From Oscillospiraceae bacterium (GTDB taxonomy: Bacteria > Bacillota > Clostridia > Oscillospirales > Oscillospiraceae), in assembly GCA_017540565.1 (NCBI GenBank), contig JAFYAU010000007.1, forward strand, positions 1 to 64,000: 64,000 nucleotides of DNA, written 5' to 3'. Position numbers and translations under genes: made by a program. Shown piece after piece: positions 43,250 through 50,352 of the stretch (positions are counted from its first letter, which is position 1; every line of letters starts with the position of its first letter). The notes below the pieces were generated by a model that ran no database searches, had not been told where the DNA came from, and saw only the letters and a program-made list of their open reading frames with translations.

Positions 43250-45403
43250 ATGAGATTATTTGACAGAGTATTCTGCGGCTCCGATGAGATGCTGGCCAAG
43301 GCTGAGGAATCGCTGAGCGCGATCATTGCCGAGTGCGGTGAAGATGCGCCGATGATCCTGCCTGAGACGGCATATAACATGGCCTGCAGCCTGGCATATG
43401 CCGGCAAGAAGATCAGCAACCTCAGGGAGCTGAGAGAGGCCCTGGACATCATCAAGGGCATGATGGGCAAAGAGTATAACACCACCAACATTTTCCGTAC
43501 CGGCGTTGCCACCGCCATGGCTGCCGAGGTCATCGAGGCCTGCAAGTACGTGAAGACCTCCACCCCCTATGAAGGCACCGTGTATCACGGTCATTTCACC
43601 GACGCCGAGGTCCGTGAGCTGGGCGTTCCCCTGGTCACCGGCGACATCCCCGGTTTCGTCGTCATCATCGACGAGGCTCCCTCCGATGAGGAGGCCATGC
43701 AGCTGATCAAGGGCTATCAGTCCAGAGGTATCTTCGTATTCCTCATCGGCGGCATCATCGAGCAGGCGGTCCGGTCCGGCTTCCAGTTCACGGGCGGTCT
43801 GGATGACTTCAAGGTCCGTGTCGTCGCCACCGGCGAAGACATCTGGTCCGTTGGCCACATCATCTCCCTGGTCGTTCGCGCCGCCATGATCTTCGGTGCC
43901 GTTCAGCCCGGCGACTGGGACGGCTACATGGACTACACCTTCAACCGTATCCGCGCATTTGTCAACGCGTTCGCTCCTCTGGATGACATCACCGTCGCCT
44001 GCGGCGGCGGCGCCATCGCGCTGGGCTTCCCCGTCATCACCAATGACGAGAGCGAAGACAGTCATATGTGGAGAGTTCCCAAATCCCTGCTGATCCAGCC
44101 CAACACGCAGGACTTCATCGAGACCTCTCTGGAAGCCCGCGACATCAAGCTGAAGATCACCAACATCGACATCCCCGTGGCTTACTCCTCCGCTTTCGAA
44201 GGCGAGATCATCCGCAAGAAGGATACCCACGTGGATATCGACGGCTCCCGTCTGGATTGCTTCGAACTGGTGCAGACCAAGGAACTCACCGAGGTCGAGG
44301 ATCACGCCATCATTCTGGAAGGTCCCGATATCGACGAGTTCGAGCCGGGCAGCAAGATGAACCTCGCCGTCATCGTTGAAGTTGCCGGCAAGAACATCCA
44401 GACCGACTTCGAGCCCGTGTTCGAGCGTAAGTTCCACAACTTCATCAACTGCGCCGAAGGCATCATGCACACCGGCCAGCGCGATATGATCCGCATCCGC
44501 GTCAGCAACACCGCTTTCGCCGCCGGTTTCCGCGCCCGCCACATCGGCGAGATCCTGTACGCCAAGGTAAAGAGCGAGTACGGCTCCGTGGTCGACAAGT
44601 GCCAGGTCCGCATCTTCACCACTCCCGAGAAGTGCAAAGAGGAGCGTGCCTTTGCAAACACCGTTTTCGACAAGCGTGACGCCCGTCTGGCTACTCTGAC
44701 GGATGAGAGCGTGGACGTGTTCTACACCTGCATCCTGTGCCAGGCCTTCTCCCCCTCACACGTGTGCATCGTCACTCCCGAGCGTCTGGGTCTGTGCGGC
44801 GCCGTTTCGTGGCTGGATGCCAAAGCCACCAATGAGCTGGATCCTACCGGCCCGTGCCAGATCGTCACGAAAGAGCGCCTGATCGATGAGCGCGTCGGCC
44901 GTTACGAGGACGTGAACGAAGCTGTACAGCAGTACTCCCACGGTGCTCTGGAGCAGGTCACCCTGTACTCCATCCTCGAAGACCCCATGACCAGCTGCGG
45001 CTGCTTCGAGTGCATCTGCGGCATCGAGCCCTTCTCCAACGGCTTCGTCATCGTGAACCGTGAGCATGTCGGCATGACGCCTCTGGGCATGACCTTCTCC
45101 GAGATGGCCTCCATGACCGGCGGCGGCGTGCAGACGCCCGGCTACATGGGCCACGGCAAGCACTTCATCGCCTCCAAGAAGTTCCTGAAGGCCGAAGGCG
45201 GCATGGGCCGCGTCGTGTGGCTGCCCAAGGCCCTGAAAGAGCAGCTTCGTACGAAGCTCGATGCAACTGCCAAAGAACTGTACGGCATCGACAATTTCAC
45301 CGACATGATCGCTGATGAGACCATCACCGAGGATCCCGAGCAGCTGCTCGAGTTCCTGACCAGCGTGGGTCATCCCGTGCTGGAGATGGAGCCCCTGCTG
45401 TAA
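43250..45403 (+). CDS. acsB: Acetyl-CoA synthase (CODH/ACS beta subunit), copy 2
   Basis: A second complete 717-aa acetyl-CoA synthase, in the cooS-cooC2 operon. A-cluster ligands Cys494, 497, 506, 516 and Cys583-Gly-Cys585 are all present. Core motifs (YTCILCQ, PERLGLCGAVSWLDAKA, SCGCFECICG, MTGGGVQTPG) match copy 1, while the N-terminal 300 residues differ strongly, for example CACGGGAIALGFPV against SAGAGAITLGFPV. It is not a recent duplicate. It could be the partner of this CODH, with copy 1 working with the corrinoid protein, or the two could be expressed under different nickel or growth conditions. Confidence 0.95.
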   Translation: MRLFDRVFCGSDEMLAKAEESLSAIIAECGEDAPMILPETAYNMACSLAYAGKKISNLRELREALDIIKGMMGKEYNTTNIFRTGVATAMAAEVIEACKYVKTSTPYEGTVYHGHFTDAEVRELGVPLVTGDIPGFVVIIDEAPSDEEAMQLIKGYQSRGIFVFLIGGIIEQAVRSGFQFTGGLDDFKVRVVATGEDIWSVGHIISLVVRAAMIFGAVQPGDWDGYMDYTFNRIRAFVNAFAPLDDITVACGGGAIALGFPVITNDESEDSHMWRVPKSLLIQPNTQDFIETSLEARDIKLKITNIDIPVAYSSAFEGEIIRKKDTHVDIDGSRLDCFELVQTKELTEVEDHAIILEGPDIDEFEPGSKMNLAVIVEVAGKNIQTDFEPVFERKFHNFINCAEGIMHTGQRDMIRIRVSNTAFAAGFRARHIGEILYAKVKSEYGSVVDKCQVRIFTTPEKCKEERAFANTVFDKRDARLATLTDESVDVFYTCILCQAFSPSHVCIVTPERLGLCGAVSWLDAKATNELDPTGPCQIVTKERLIDERVGRYEDVNEAVQQYSHGALEQVTLYSILEDPMTSCGCFECICGIEPFSNGFVIVNREHVGMTPLGMTFSEMASMTGGGVQTPGYMGHGKHFIASKKFLKAEGGMGRVVWLPKALKEQLRTKLDATAKELYGIDNFTDMIADETITEDPEQLLEFLTSVGHPVLEMEPLL

Positions 45404-45420
45404 GAATCATTCCGCAAACG

Positions 45421-45455
45421 ATGAGACGGCATGGCCTGCGGCCATGCCGTCTCAT
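45421..45455 (+). terminator. Long hairpin after acsB2
   Basis: A perfect 15-bp stem ATGAGACGGCATGGC/GCCATGCCGTCTCAT with a 5-base loop, 18 bases after the acsB2 stop. There is no T-run directly behind it, so it may terminate with the next hairpin or protect the mRNA 3' end. Confidence 0.6.
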
Positions 45456-45469
45456 GCTTCTCAGACGAA

Positions 45470-45517
45470 AAAGGAGCGGGTGTCACACGTTACCCGACGT
45501 GTGACACCCGCTCCTTT
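45470..45517. terminator. 21-bp perfect inverted repeat, bidirectional terminator
   Basis: The arms 45470-45490 and 45497-45517 are perfectly complementary (core GGAGCGGGTGTCACACGT) around a 6-base loop. The minus strand is followed by TTTTTCG and the plus strand by TTTGTC. It ends the 31-aa gene on the minus strand and probably backs up the acsB2 terminator. Confidence 0.8.
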
Positions 45518-45523
45518 GTCTAC

Positions 45524-45619
45524 TCATACAATCACTTTTGCCACCAGGCCCTCCGCCAGAGCCGCACCGAACAGCACGCCCCAGAAAAGGATATCCTGCA
45601 CTCGTCTTTTACGAAACAT
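45524..45619 (-). CDS. 31-aa small membrane peptide (short ORF)
   Basis: ATG (45619-45617) to TGA, preceded by an ideal AAGGAGG with 7-base spacing and followed 7 bases later by a strong terminator. The peptide starts MFRKRRVQDILFWGV and continues with a hydrophobic stretch to AKVIV, a basic head followed by one potential membrane helix. I recognise no family. The gene signals, not homology, support it. It could also be a leader peptide. Confidence 0.5.
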   Translation of the reverse strand: MFRKRRVQDILFWGVLFGAALAEGLVAKVIV

Positions 45620-45694
45620 AACAGCATCCTCCTTTTTGGATTCTGTCTGTATCCTAAAAGACGTTCTGTCCGATTAACCGGTCACTTTTTGCCT

Positions 45695-46309
45695 CTATCG
45701 CGTTTTTCTCAGATACTCCTCCATCGGGAAAGGTTCGAGCGGGCAGTCCTTCTTCAGATACAGCGGATGGTGGGGATGTCCCTTTTTGGACAGCTGCCCC
45801 GCCTTCAGCCATACGGCTTCGAAGCTGCGCCCGATGTCTGCCATGTCTCTCACACAGTCCATCAGGTATTCCCGCTTCTCGATGATGGCTCCCCAGGCAG
45901 CCCACACGGCAGGACGCTCCCCCGCCAGCCTGAGACAGTACCGGAAAGCCTCCATGTTCTCATTGTGCAGTGCTCTGTTGAACTCGCGGTCCATATCGTC
46001 CGGCCTCGTGGCCCGCTGGGCATAGACATTGAACATCAGGAAGGAGTCGTACCCGTTGGCCGCTGCAATGCGTTCCACGCTTTTGAGCGTATTGTCCAGG
46101 TCATCGGGAGCCGCCGTGGAAGGGTTGATCCCCGCGGCGATCAGCGGTCTGCTGCCGAGAGTTCCCAGAATGTACCGGTATTCCGCATAGTGATCCGGCA
46201 CATAGATCCAACGGCTCCTATCGTACGGCCGGTCCGGAGCTTCCTGTTCCAGCGCCTGCCGGAAAGTGACGATATCCTGAGACGTTGTCTCTCCCGTCGG
46301 TATATGCAT
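45695..46309 (-). CDS. DUF1643 family protein
   Basis: A 204-aa protein with the DUF1643 hallmarks LIAAGINPSTAAPDDLDNTLKSVERIAAANGYDSFLMFNVYAQRA (shown here only as a location, residues about 55-100) and a C-terminal HPHHPLYLKK block. The function of this family is not established. ATG follows AGGAGG. It precedes the 31-aa ORF and follows the lipoprotein gene by about 60 bases. Confidence 0.8.
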   Translation of the reverse strand: MHIPTGETTSQDIVTFRQALEQEAPDRPYDRSRWIYVPDHYAEYRYILGTLGSRPLIAAGINPSTAAPDDLDNTLKSVERIAAANGYDSFLMFNVYAQRATRPDDMDREFNRALHNENMEAFRYCLRLAGERPAVWAAWGAIIEKREYLMDCVRDMADIGRSFEAVWLKAGQLSKKGHPHHPLYLKKDCPLEPFPMEEYLRKTR

Positions 46310-46369
46310 GGTATCCTCCTTCTCTTCCCGCTCCCCGTTGCCGTCCTGCCAGATTCCCGGACGAGGCCG

Positions 46370-48553
46370 TCATTTCATGCAAAGTGTCTGCGCCTCGCTG
46401 TACCAGGCGTAATTGTCCGTCATATCTGCGGGAAGGGACGCGGGATCCACCCGGTCGGACAGGCACAGCGTCCATGTTTCCCGGGACAGCGGAATGAAAA
46501 CACACAGCTTTTCCAGCTCTTCCGCCGCGTCGTCATACAGCCGGTACCCTTCTGCGGGCTCCGGTTCCGCCGCCGCGCGCGCAAGCAGCCTGTCCAGTTC
46601 CTCCGAGGCCAGCCGGAACACGTTGTCTTTTCCTTCTGATGAGAACAGCCCGGCAGCGCCGGTCCTCCAGGGATCATCCGTCTGCATGATCCACACGTCG
46701 CTGCTGCCCTCCTCTGCGTAGCTTCTGACAAAGGCGGCACTCGGCAGTTCCTCCACCGCGATGGGAAGGCCGCGCTCTCTCAGCCATACGGCAGCTTCCC
46801 GAAGGGCTGTCTCCGGTGTTCCCGTCCCATATACCCGGATTATCAATTCCTCGGGCGCTCCCTCCGGGCTTCCGGTCACTCCGATGCCGTCCACACTGAA
46901 CCCCGCTGACACCAGCAGAGGCGCCGTGCGCGCCCACAATCCGTCCGGTTCCCCCGTCATAAAGGCTTTGACCGCCTCTGCGATGGCCCGGCGGAGATCG
47001 CAGGATGCATCAGACAGACTGTCCCCGCCGATCTTCACCCGGTCGACATGGAATCCTATGCCCGTATATCTCTCGGTCCCGATCCCGATGCCCTCCGCCT
47101 CTCCGTCCGTCAGCCACAGATCCCATTGCTTCGGATCCTCGGCCAGCAGCAGGTTGGCTGTTGCCGCCAGCCCGCCGGCGTACAGACTGCTGGCTCCCAG
47201 CAGCACCGTACCTCCGCCCGCTTTTATAACCTGATACGGTCCCGCCCCGAGAGGGGACTTTCCGCTTCGTGTCACACCGTTCAGATCCCCCTTGACAAAC
47301 CCGAACCGGTCTCCTCGGTAATCATATGCCTGCTCGTTCCCGTACCAGTGAAGCGGGCAGATGGGAATATCCATCTTCCATATTTCCGTTCCCACATCCC
47401 TCGTCATGGTGATCTGCAAGCTGTAAAGGCCGGTCTTTCTGATGCCGGAGATCGATGATGCGCCTGTTTTGTTCCCTGTTGCAGTGAACAGGGAGGGGCA
47501 GACGGCCTCCATCTGCTCCTCCAGCAGTTCGAAAAAGTCCTCGCCGCCCATTTTCTCATAGTTGATGCCGCCGTCACCTACGTCATATCGATGCCTGGCA
47601 GCGATAAGATTCCAGAAATCCTCTTCGGTCGGGCGCTCGACGGACAGATCATAGGTCCTGCCTCCAGTCTCTTCCCATAAGCCGGCATCGTTCCGTCCGG
47701 TGGCATAGCCCCAGAAATACTCGGCGAAAGCGACCCGCAGCCCCCGGCTGCTCCTGAGTTCCTCTGGAGACACTCCCAGGACATAGTCACTGTACTGGTC
47801 TGCAAAATTGTCGGTGCAGCTGCTGACGATCGGCTCCACGAAAGCCAGGCCAGCTGTCCGGAACGCCTCCGTAAAACTGTCATATTCTGCCTGTGATATG
47901 CCAAACTCCTCTCCCACAGGTTCCTTCCCTTCCGCCATGGCTTCCAGTATCCTCTCCCATTTCGGCTGCAGATCCCCCCAGTATTCCTTCAGGCCGCGGA
48001 TAGGCAGCTGCGAGAAGGCGCACGTTCCCCGGTAGGAGGGATCCGCCAGCACGTACATACTGAAGATCACATCGTCCGCTGTAAGGTTCACGCCGTTGCT
48101 GAAATAGATGTCTTCGCAGAGCGTAACGGTGAATACCTTTCCGTTCCGCTGCACATCCGCGATGCCCGAATATGCATAATCCGTGTCCCCGAAAGCCACA
48201 GTCTGCCCGGTCAGTCCCGCGGTCACAGCTTCTCCGCCGCGGGCTGTCCCCAGAAGCGTGACTCCCGTCAGTGCTGCAAGCATTCTTTCGGTCCGTCCGT
48301 GCGGAGAAAAAGGAGTGAAATCCGCTGCGGCGTTCTCAGTGCGGACGACCAGCCGGTTTTCCCTGTCTTCTACCGGCTGAGAAGGAGACTTTGTCTTTCT
48401 GCTTTTCTCATCCAGCAACGGCGCGTTGATGAACTCCGCAATGGGGCCAGTCCCTACCGGCCCCATTCCGGTGTCCTTCGCACGGACCCCGCTGCATCCG
48501 GAAAGAATGCATATGATGAGCAGCCACATGGCCGCAATCTTCCACTTTTTCAT
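46370..48553 (-). CDS. ABC transporter solute-binding lipoprotein, family 5 (orphan)
   Basis: A 727-aa exported lipoprotein. The start follows GGAGG; the signal peptide MKKWKIAAMWLLIICILSGC ends in a lipobox Cys20. The mature part resembles peptide/nickel family 5 binding proteins (YFSNGVNLTADDVIFSMYVL and the long bilobed layout) but is longer than the usual 500-550 residues. No permease or ATPase gene is beside it. It lies about 1 kb from the CODH/ACS locus, so a nickel or oligopeptide ligand is possible but unproven. Confidence 0.75.
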   Translation of the reverse strand: MKKWKIAAMWLLIICILSGCSGVRAKDTGMGPVGTGPIAEFINAPLLDEKSRKTKSPSQPVEDRENRLVVRTENAAADFTPFSPHGRTERMLAALTGVTLLGTARGGEAVTAGLTGQTVAFGDTDYAYSGIADVQRNGKVFTVTLCEDIYFSNGVNLTADDVIFSMYVLADPSYRGTCAFSQLPIRGLKEYWGDLQPKWERILEAMAEGKEPVGEEFGISQAEYDSFTEAFRTAGLAFVEPIVSSCTDNFADQYSDYVLGVSPEELRSSRGLRVAFAEYFWGYATGRNDAGLWEETGGRTYDLSVERPTEEDFWNLIAARHRYDVGDGGINYEKMGGEDFFELLEEQMEAVCPSLFTATGNKTGASSISGIRKTGLYSLQITMTRDVGTEIWKMDIPICPLHWYGNEQAYDYRGDRFGFVKGDLNGVTRSGKSPLGAGPYQVIKAGGGTVLLGASSLYAGGLAATANLLLAEDPKQWDLWLTDGEAEGIGIGTERYTGIGFHVDRVKIGGDSLSDASCDLRRAIAEAVKAFMTGEPDGLWARTAPLLVSAGFSVDGIGVTGSPEGAPEELIIRVYGTGTPETALREAAVWLRERGLPIAVEELPSAAFVRSYAEEGSSDVWIMQTDDPWRTGAAGLFSSEGKDNVFRLASEELDRLLARAAAEPEPAEGYRLYDDAAEELEKLCVFIPLSRETWTLCLSDRVDPASLPADMTDNYAWYSEAQTLCMK

Positions 48554-48598
48554 GAATTCCTCCATGATATGGACATTTTTTACTGTCAAACAAGGTGT

Positions 48599-48628
48599 AT
48601 TATACCACATATCCCCCACCATGGTCAA
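48599..48628 (-). promoter_or_regulatory. Promoter of the solute-binding lipoprotein
   Basis: Minus-strand TTGACC (48628-48623), 18-base spacer, TATAAT (48604-48599). It is divergent from the sirtuin promoter. Confidence 0.6.
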
Positions 48629-48652
48629 ATTTCCTTCGATGTCTCATCCTGT

Positions 48653-48681
48653 TTGCGGCCGTGCGGAACGTGTGCTATACT
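48653..48681 (+). promoter_or_regulatory. Promoter of the sirtuin-gtrA unit
   Basis: TTGCGG (48653-48658), 17-base spacer, TATACT (48676-48681), followed by AAAGGAG and the ATG at 48709. Confidence 0.6.
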
Positions 48682-48708
48682 GTCCGTGCCTGAAAGGAGC
48701 CTGCTTCC

Positions 48709-49608
48709 ATGGAACATACCAATGACGTGACCTCTCCCTTCGCCGCTGTCGCGGAACTGCAGTCCCGCATGGCCTCCGCTGACCGGATCCTTGTCGGAGC
48801 CGGAGCGGGGCTTTCCGCCGCTGCCGGCCTGAGTTATTTCGACCACGATGTCTTCCGCACCTATTTCCCGGAGATGGCCGCCCGCGGCTACCATTTCCAG
48901 TATGAGCTTGTCGGGATGTCCGACGATGACTGGACCCCCGGCCGCAAATGGGCCTACTGGTCCACCCACATCCACTATGTCCGCAGCGTCTTTCCCCAGG
49001 CCCCGCTGTACAGCCGCCTGCTGGAACTTCTGTCCGGACATGATTACTTCGTGGTCACCTCCAATGCCGACCGTCAGTTCATGAGGGCCGGCTTCCCGGA
49101 ACAGCGGCTGTTCGAATTTCAGGGGCACTATGACAACATGGGCTGCTCCGCCGGATGCCGTGAGACCTGGATCGGTCTGGAAGATCTGGAGACGGCCCGC
49201 ACTCACATCGACCATGAGACCTTTGAGGTCCCTGACGAATTCATTCCCCGCTGCCCGCGCTGCGGCGCGTACGCGGAGATCTGCTTCCGCGGGTCGGATT
49301 ACCGCACCCATTTGGACCGCTACGTCTCCTTCGTGGAGGACTGCCACGATTCACGCCTCCTGCTGATCGAGCTCGGGGTCGGCTTCAACACACCGGGTGT
49401 GATCCGGTGGCCATTCGAGCGTATCACGCGCGCCTTCCCGGATGCCCATCTGGTCCGCATCAATGCCGGCTACAGGGAACCCGGTTATGACAGGGGCCAT
49501 ATAGAATATCCACGGGAGCTCGAAGGCAGGGTCTCCGTATATGACGTGGATGCCGCCGCGGTGATCGACGGTCTGTATGCTGCTCTTACCGGGAGGCCGT
49601 CCGATTGA
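48709..49608 (+). CDS. Class M-like sirtuin (SirTM)
   Basis: A 299-aa NAD-dependent sirtuin-fold protein. It has GAGAGLSAAAGL for NAD binding, SNADRQF in place of the usual QNID, FEFQGHYDNMGC where a Gln stands at the position of the catalytic His, and two Cys pairs (CSAGC and CPRCG) for zinc. Ser-Asn-Gln in place of the deacetylase set is the pattern of SirTM ADP-ribosyltransferases. Those normally sit beside a macrodomain, GcvH-like and lipoate ligase genes, none of which are here. It overlaps gtrA. Confidence 0.82.
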   Translation: MEHTNDVTSPFAAVAELQSRMASADRILVGAGAGLSAAAGLSYFDHDVFRTYFPEMAARGYHFQYELVGMSDDDWTPGRKWAYWSTHIHYVRSVFPQAPLYSRLLELLSGHDYFVVTSNADRQFMRAGFPEQRLFEFQGHYDNMGCSAGCRETWIGLEDLETARTHIDHETFEVPDEFIPRCPRCGAYAEICFRGSDYRTHLDRYVSFVEDCHDSRLLLIELGVGFNTPGVIRWPFERITRAFPDAHLVRINAGYREPGYDRGHIEYPRELEGRVSVYDVDAAAVIDGLYAALTGRPSD

Positions 49609-50042
49609 AGAAAGAACTCCTCCGCACCCTGAAGTATGCCCTTGTGGCCGCTTCCGCCGGTCTGATACAGATCGGCTCCTTTGCGCTGTTCAATGAGATC
49701 CTGCATCTGAAAGCCTGGGTCAGTTATCTTGCTGCCCTGGTCCTCAGCGTTCTGTGGAATTTCACCATCAACCGCCGCTACACGTTCAAAAGTGCGTCCA
49801 ATGTGCCCCGCGCCATGGCGCTGGTCTTTGCCTACTACCTGGTGTTTACCCCTTTCAGCACATGGCTGGAACGGTTCCTGACGGCCGGTGCAGGCTGGAA
49901 TGAGTATCTGGTCACCGGGATCAACATGATCCTGAACTTCGCCACGGAGTTCCTGTACCAGAGATTCGTGGTCTTCAGGGACACGCTGGATACCAACGAT
50001 CTGGCGGAAAAATCCGGACAAAAAGGCAATAATCCCTCTTGA
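49605..50042 (+). CDS. GtrA-family membrane protein
   Basis: A 145-aa protein with four hydrophobic segments and the family block LVLSVLWNFTINRRYTFK, with FVVFRDTLD near the end. GtrA proteins are thought to flip or deliver lipid-linked sugars for surface glycosylation. The TTG start overlaps the sirtuin stop (GATTGAAG). No glycosyltransferase is adjacent. Confidence 0.85.
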   Translation: MKKELLRTLKYALVAASAGLIQIGSFALFNEILHLKAWVSYLAALVLSVLWNFTINRRYTFKSASNVPRAMALVFAYYLVFTPFSTWLERFLTAGAGWNEYLVTGINMILNFATEFLYQRFVVFRDTLDTNDLAEKSGQKGNNPS

Positions 50043-50067
50043 CAGTGACCCTTTCAAGTGGTAAAGT
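50039..50067 (+). promoter_or_regulatory. Near-consensus promoter for the structured RNA / ATPase gene
   Basis: TTGACA (50039-50044), 17-base spacer, TAAAGT (50062-50067). It begins at the stop codon of gtrA and would start RNA near 50074. Its quality equals that of the rnpB promoter. Confidence 0.75.
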
Positions 50068-50073
50068 TGCCCC

Positions 50074-50338
50074 CGACAACCGAAAACGTACCGAACAGAG
50101 CCGACGCTCTGACAAAGACTGAACCATTTCCCGTGGGGAAAGTGTGTCCATTCAGTCCTCGTCAGAGCGTCGGCTTTTCCGCGCCTGAGAGGCGTCGGAA
50201 CCTTGACAATTTCATCCGCGAACGCGCCGGACCGGCAATCCGGGGAAGCACCGCCATGACCCGCAGGGAGCGGCGAGCGTGCCAGGGAAAGGTCCGGCGC
50301 GGATCGTGCTCCGGCGGTTCTGCCGCCGTATCTATTTT
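50074..50338 (+). ncRNA. Highly structured RNA (non-coding RNA or leader) upstream of the ATPase gene
   Basis: No gene fits this 310-base gap, but it is packed with pairing. Hairpin 1: 50100-50113 pairs perfectly with 50161-50174 (14 bp), then 50117-50123 with 50151-50157 (7 bp), then TTTCCC with GGGAAA. A small CGCC/GGCG hairpin lies near 50183. Domain 3: CGCGCCGGACC (50223-50233) pairs with GGTCCGGCGCG (50291-50301); inside it GGCA with TGCC and CCGC with GCGG. Hairpin 4: CGGCGG (50312-50317) with CCGCCG (50323-50328), followed by TATCTATTTT, terminator-like. The AAGGAGG of the next gene comes right after. It may be a stable regulatory RNA, a riboswitch-like leader or an RNA partner of the ATPase. 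Confidence 0.6.
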
Positions 50339-50352
50339 CAAGGAGGTACGTT

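Noticed and set aside
45421..45517. Paired long inverted repeats as insertion-sequence ends or a CRISPR-like array
   Set aside because: The two hairpins have unrelated sequences, no transposase or spacer structure, and fit terminators of the flanking genes.
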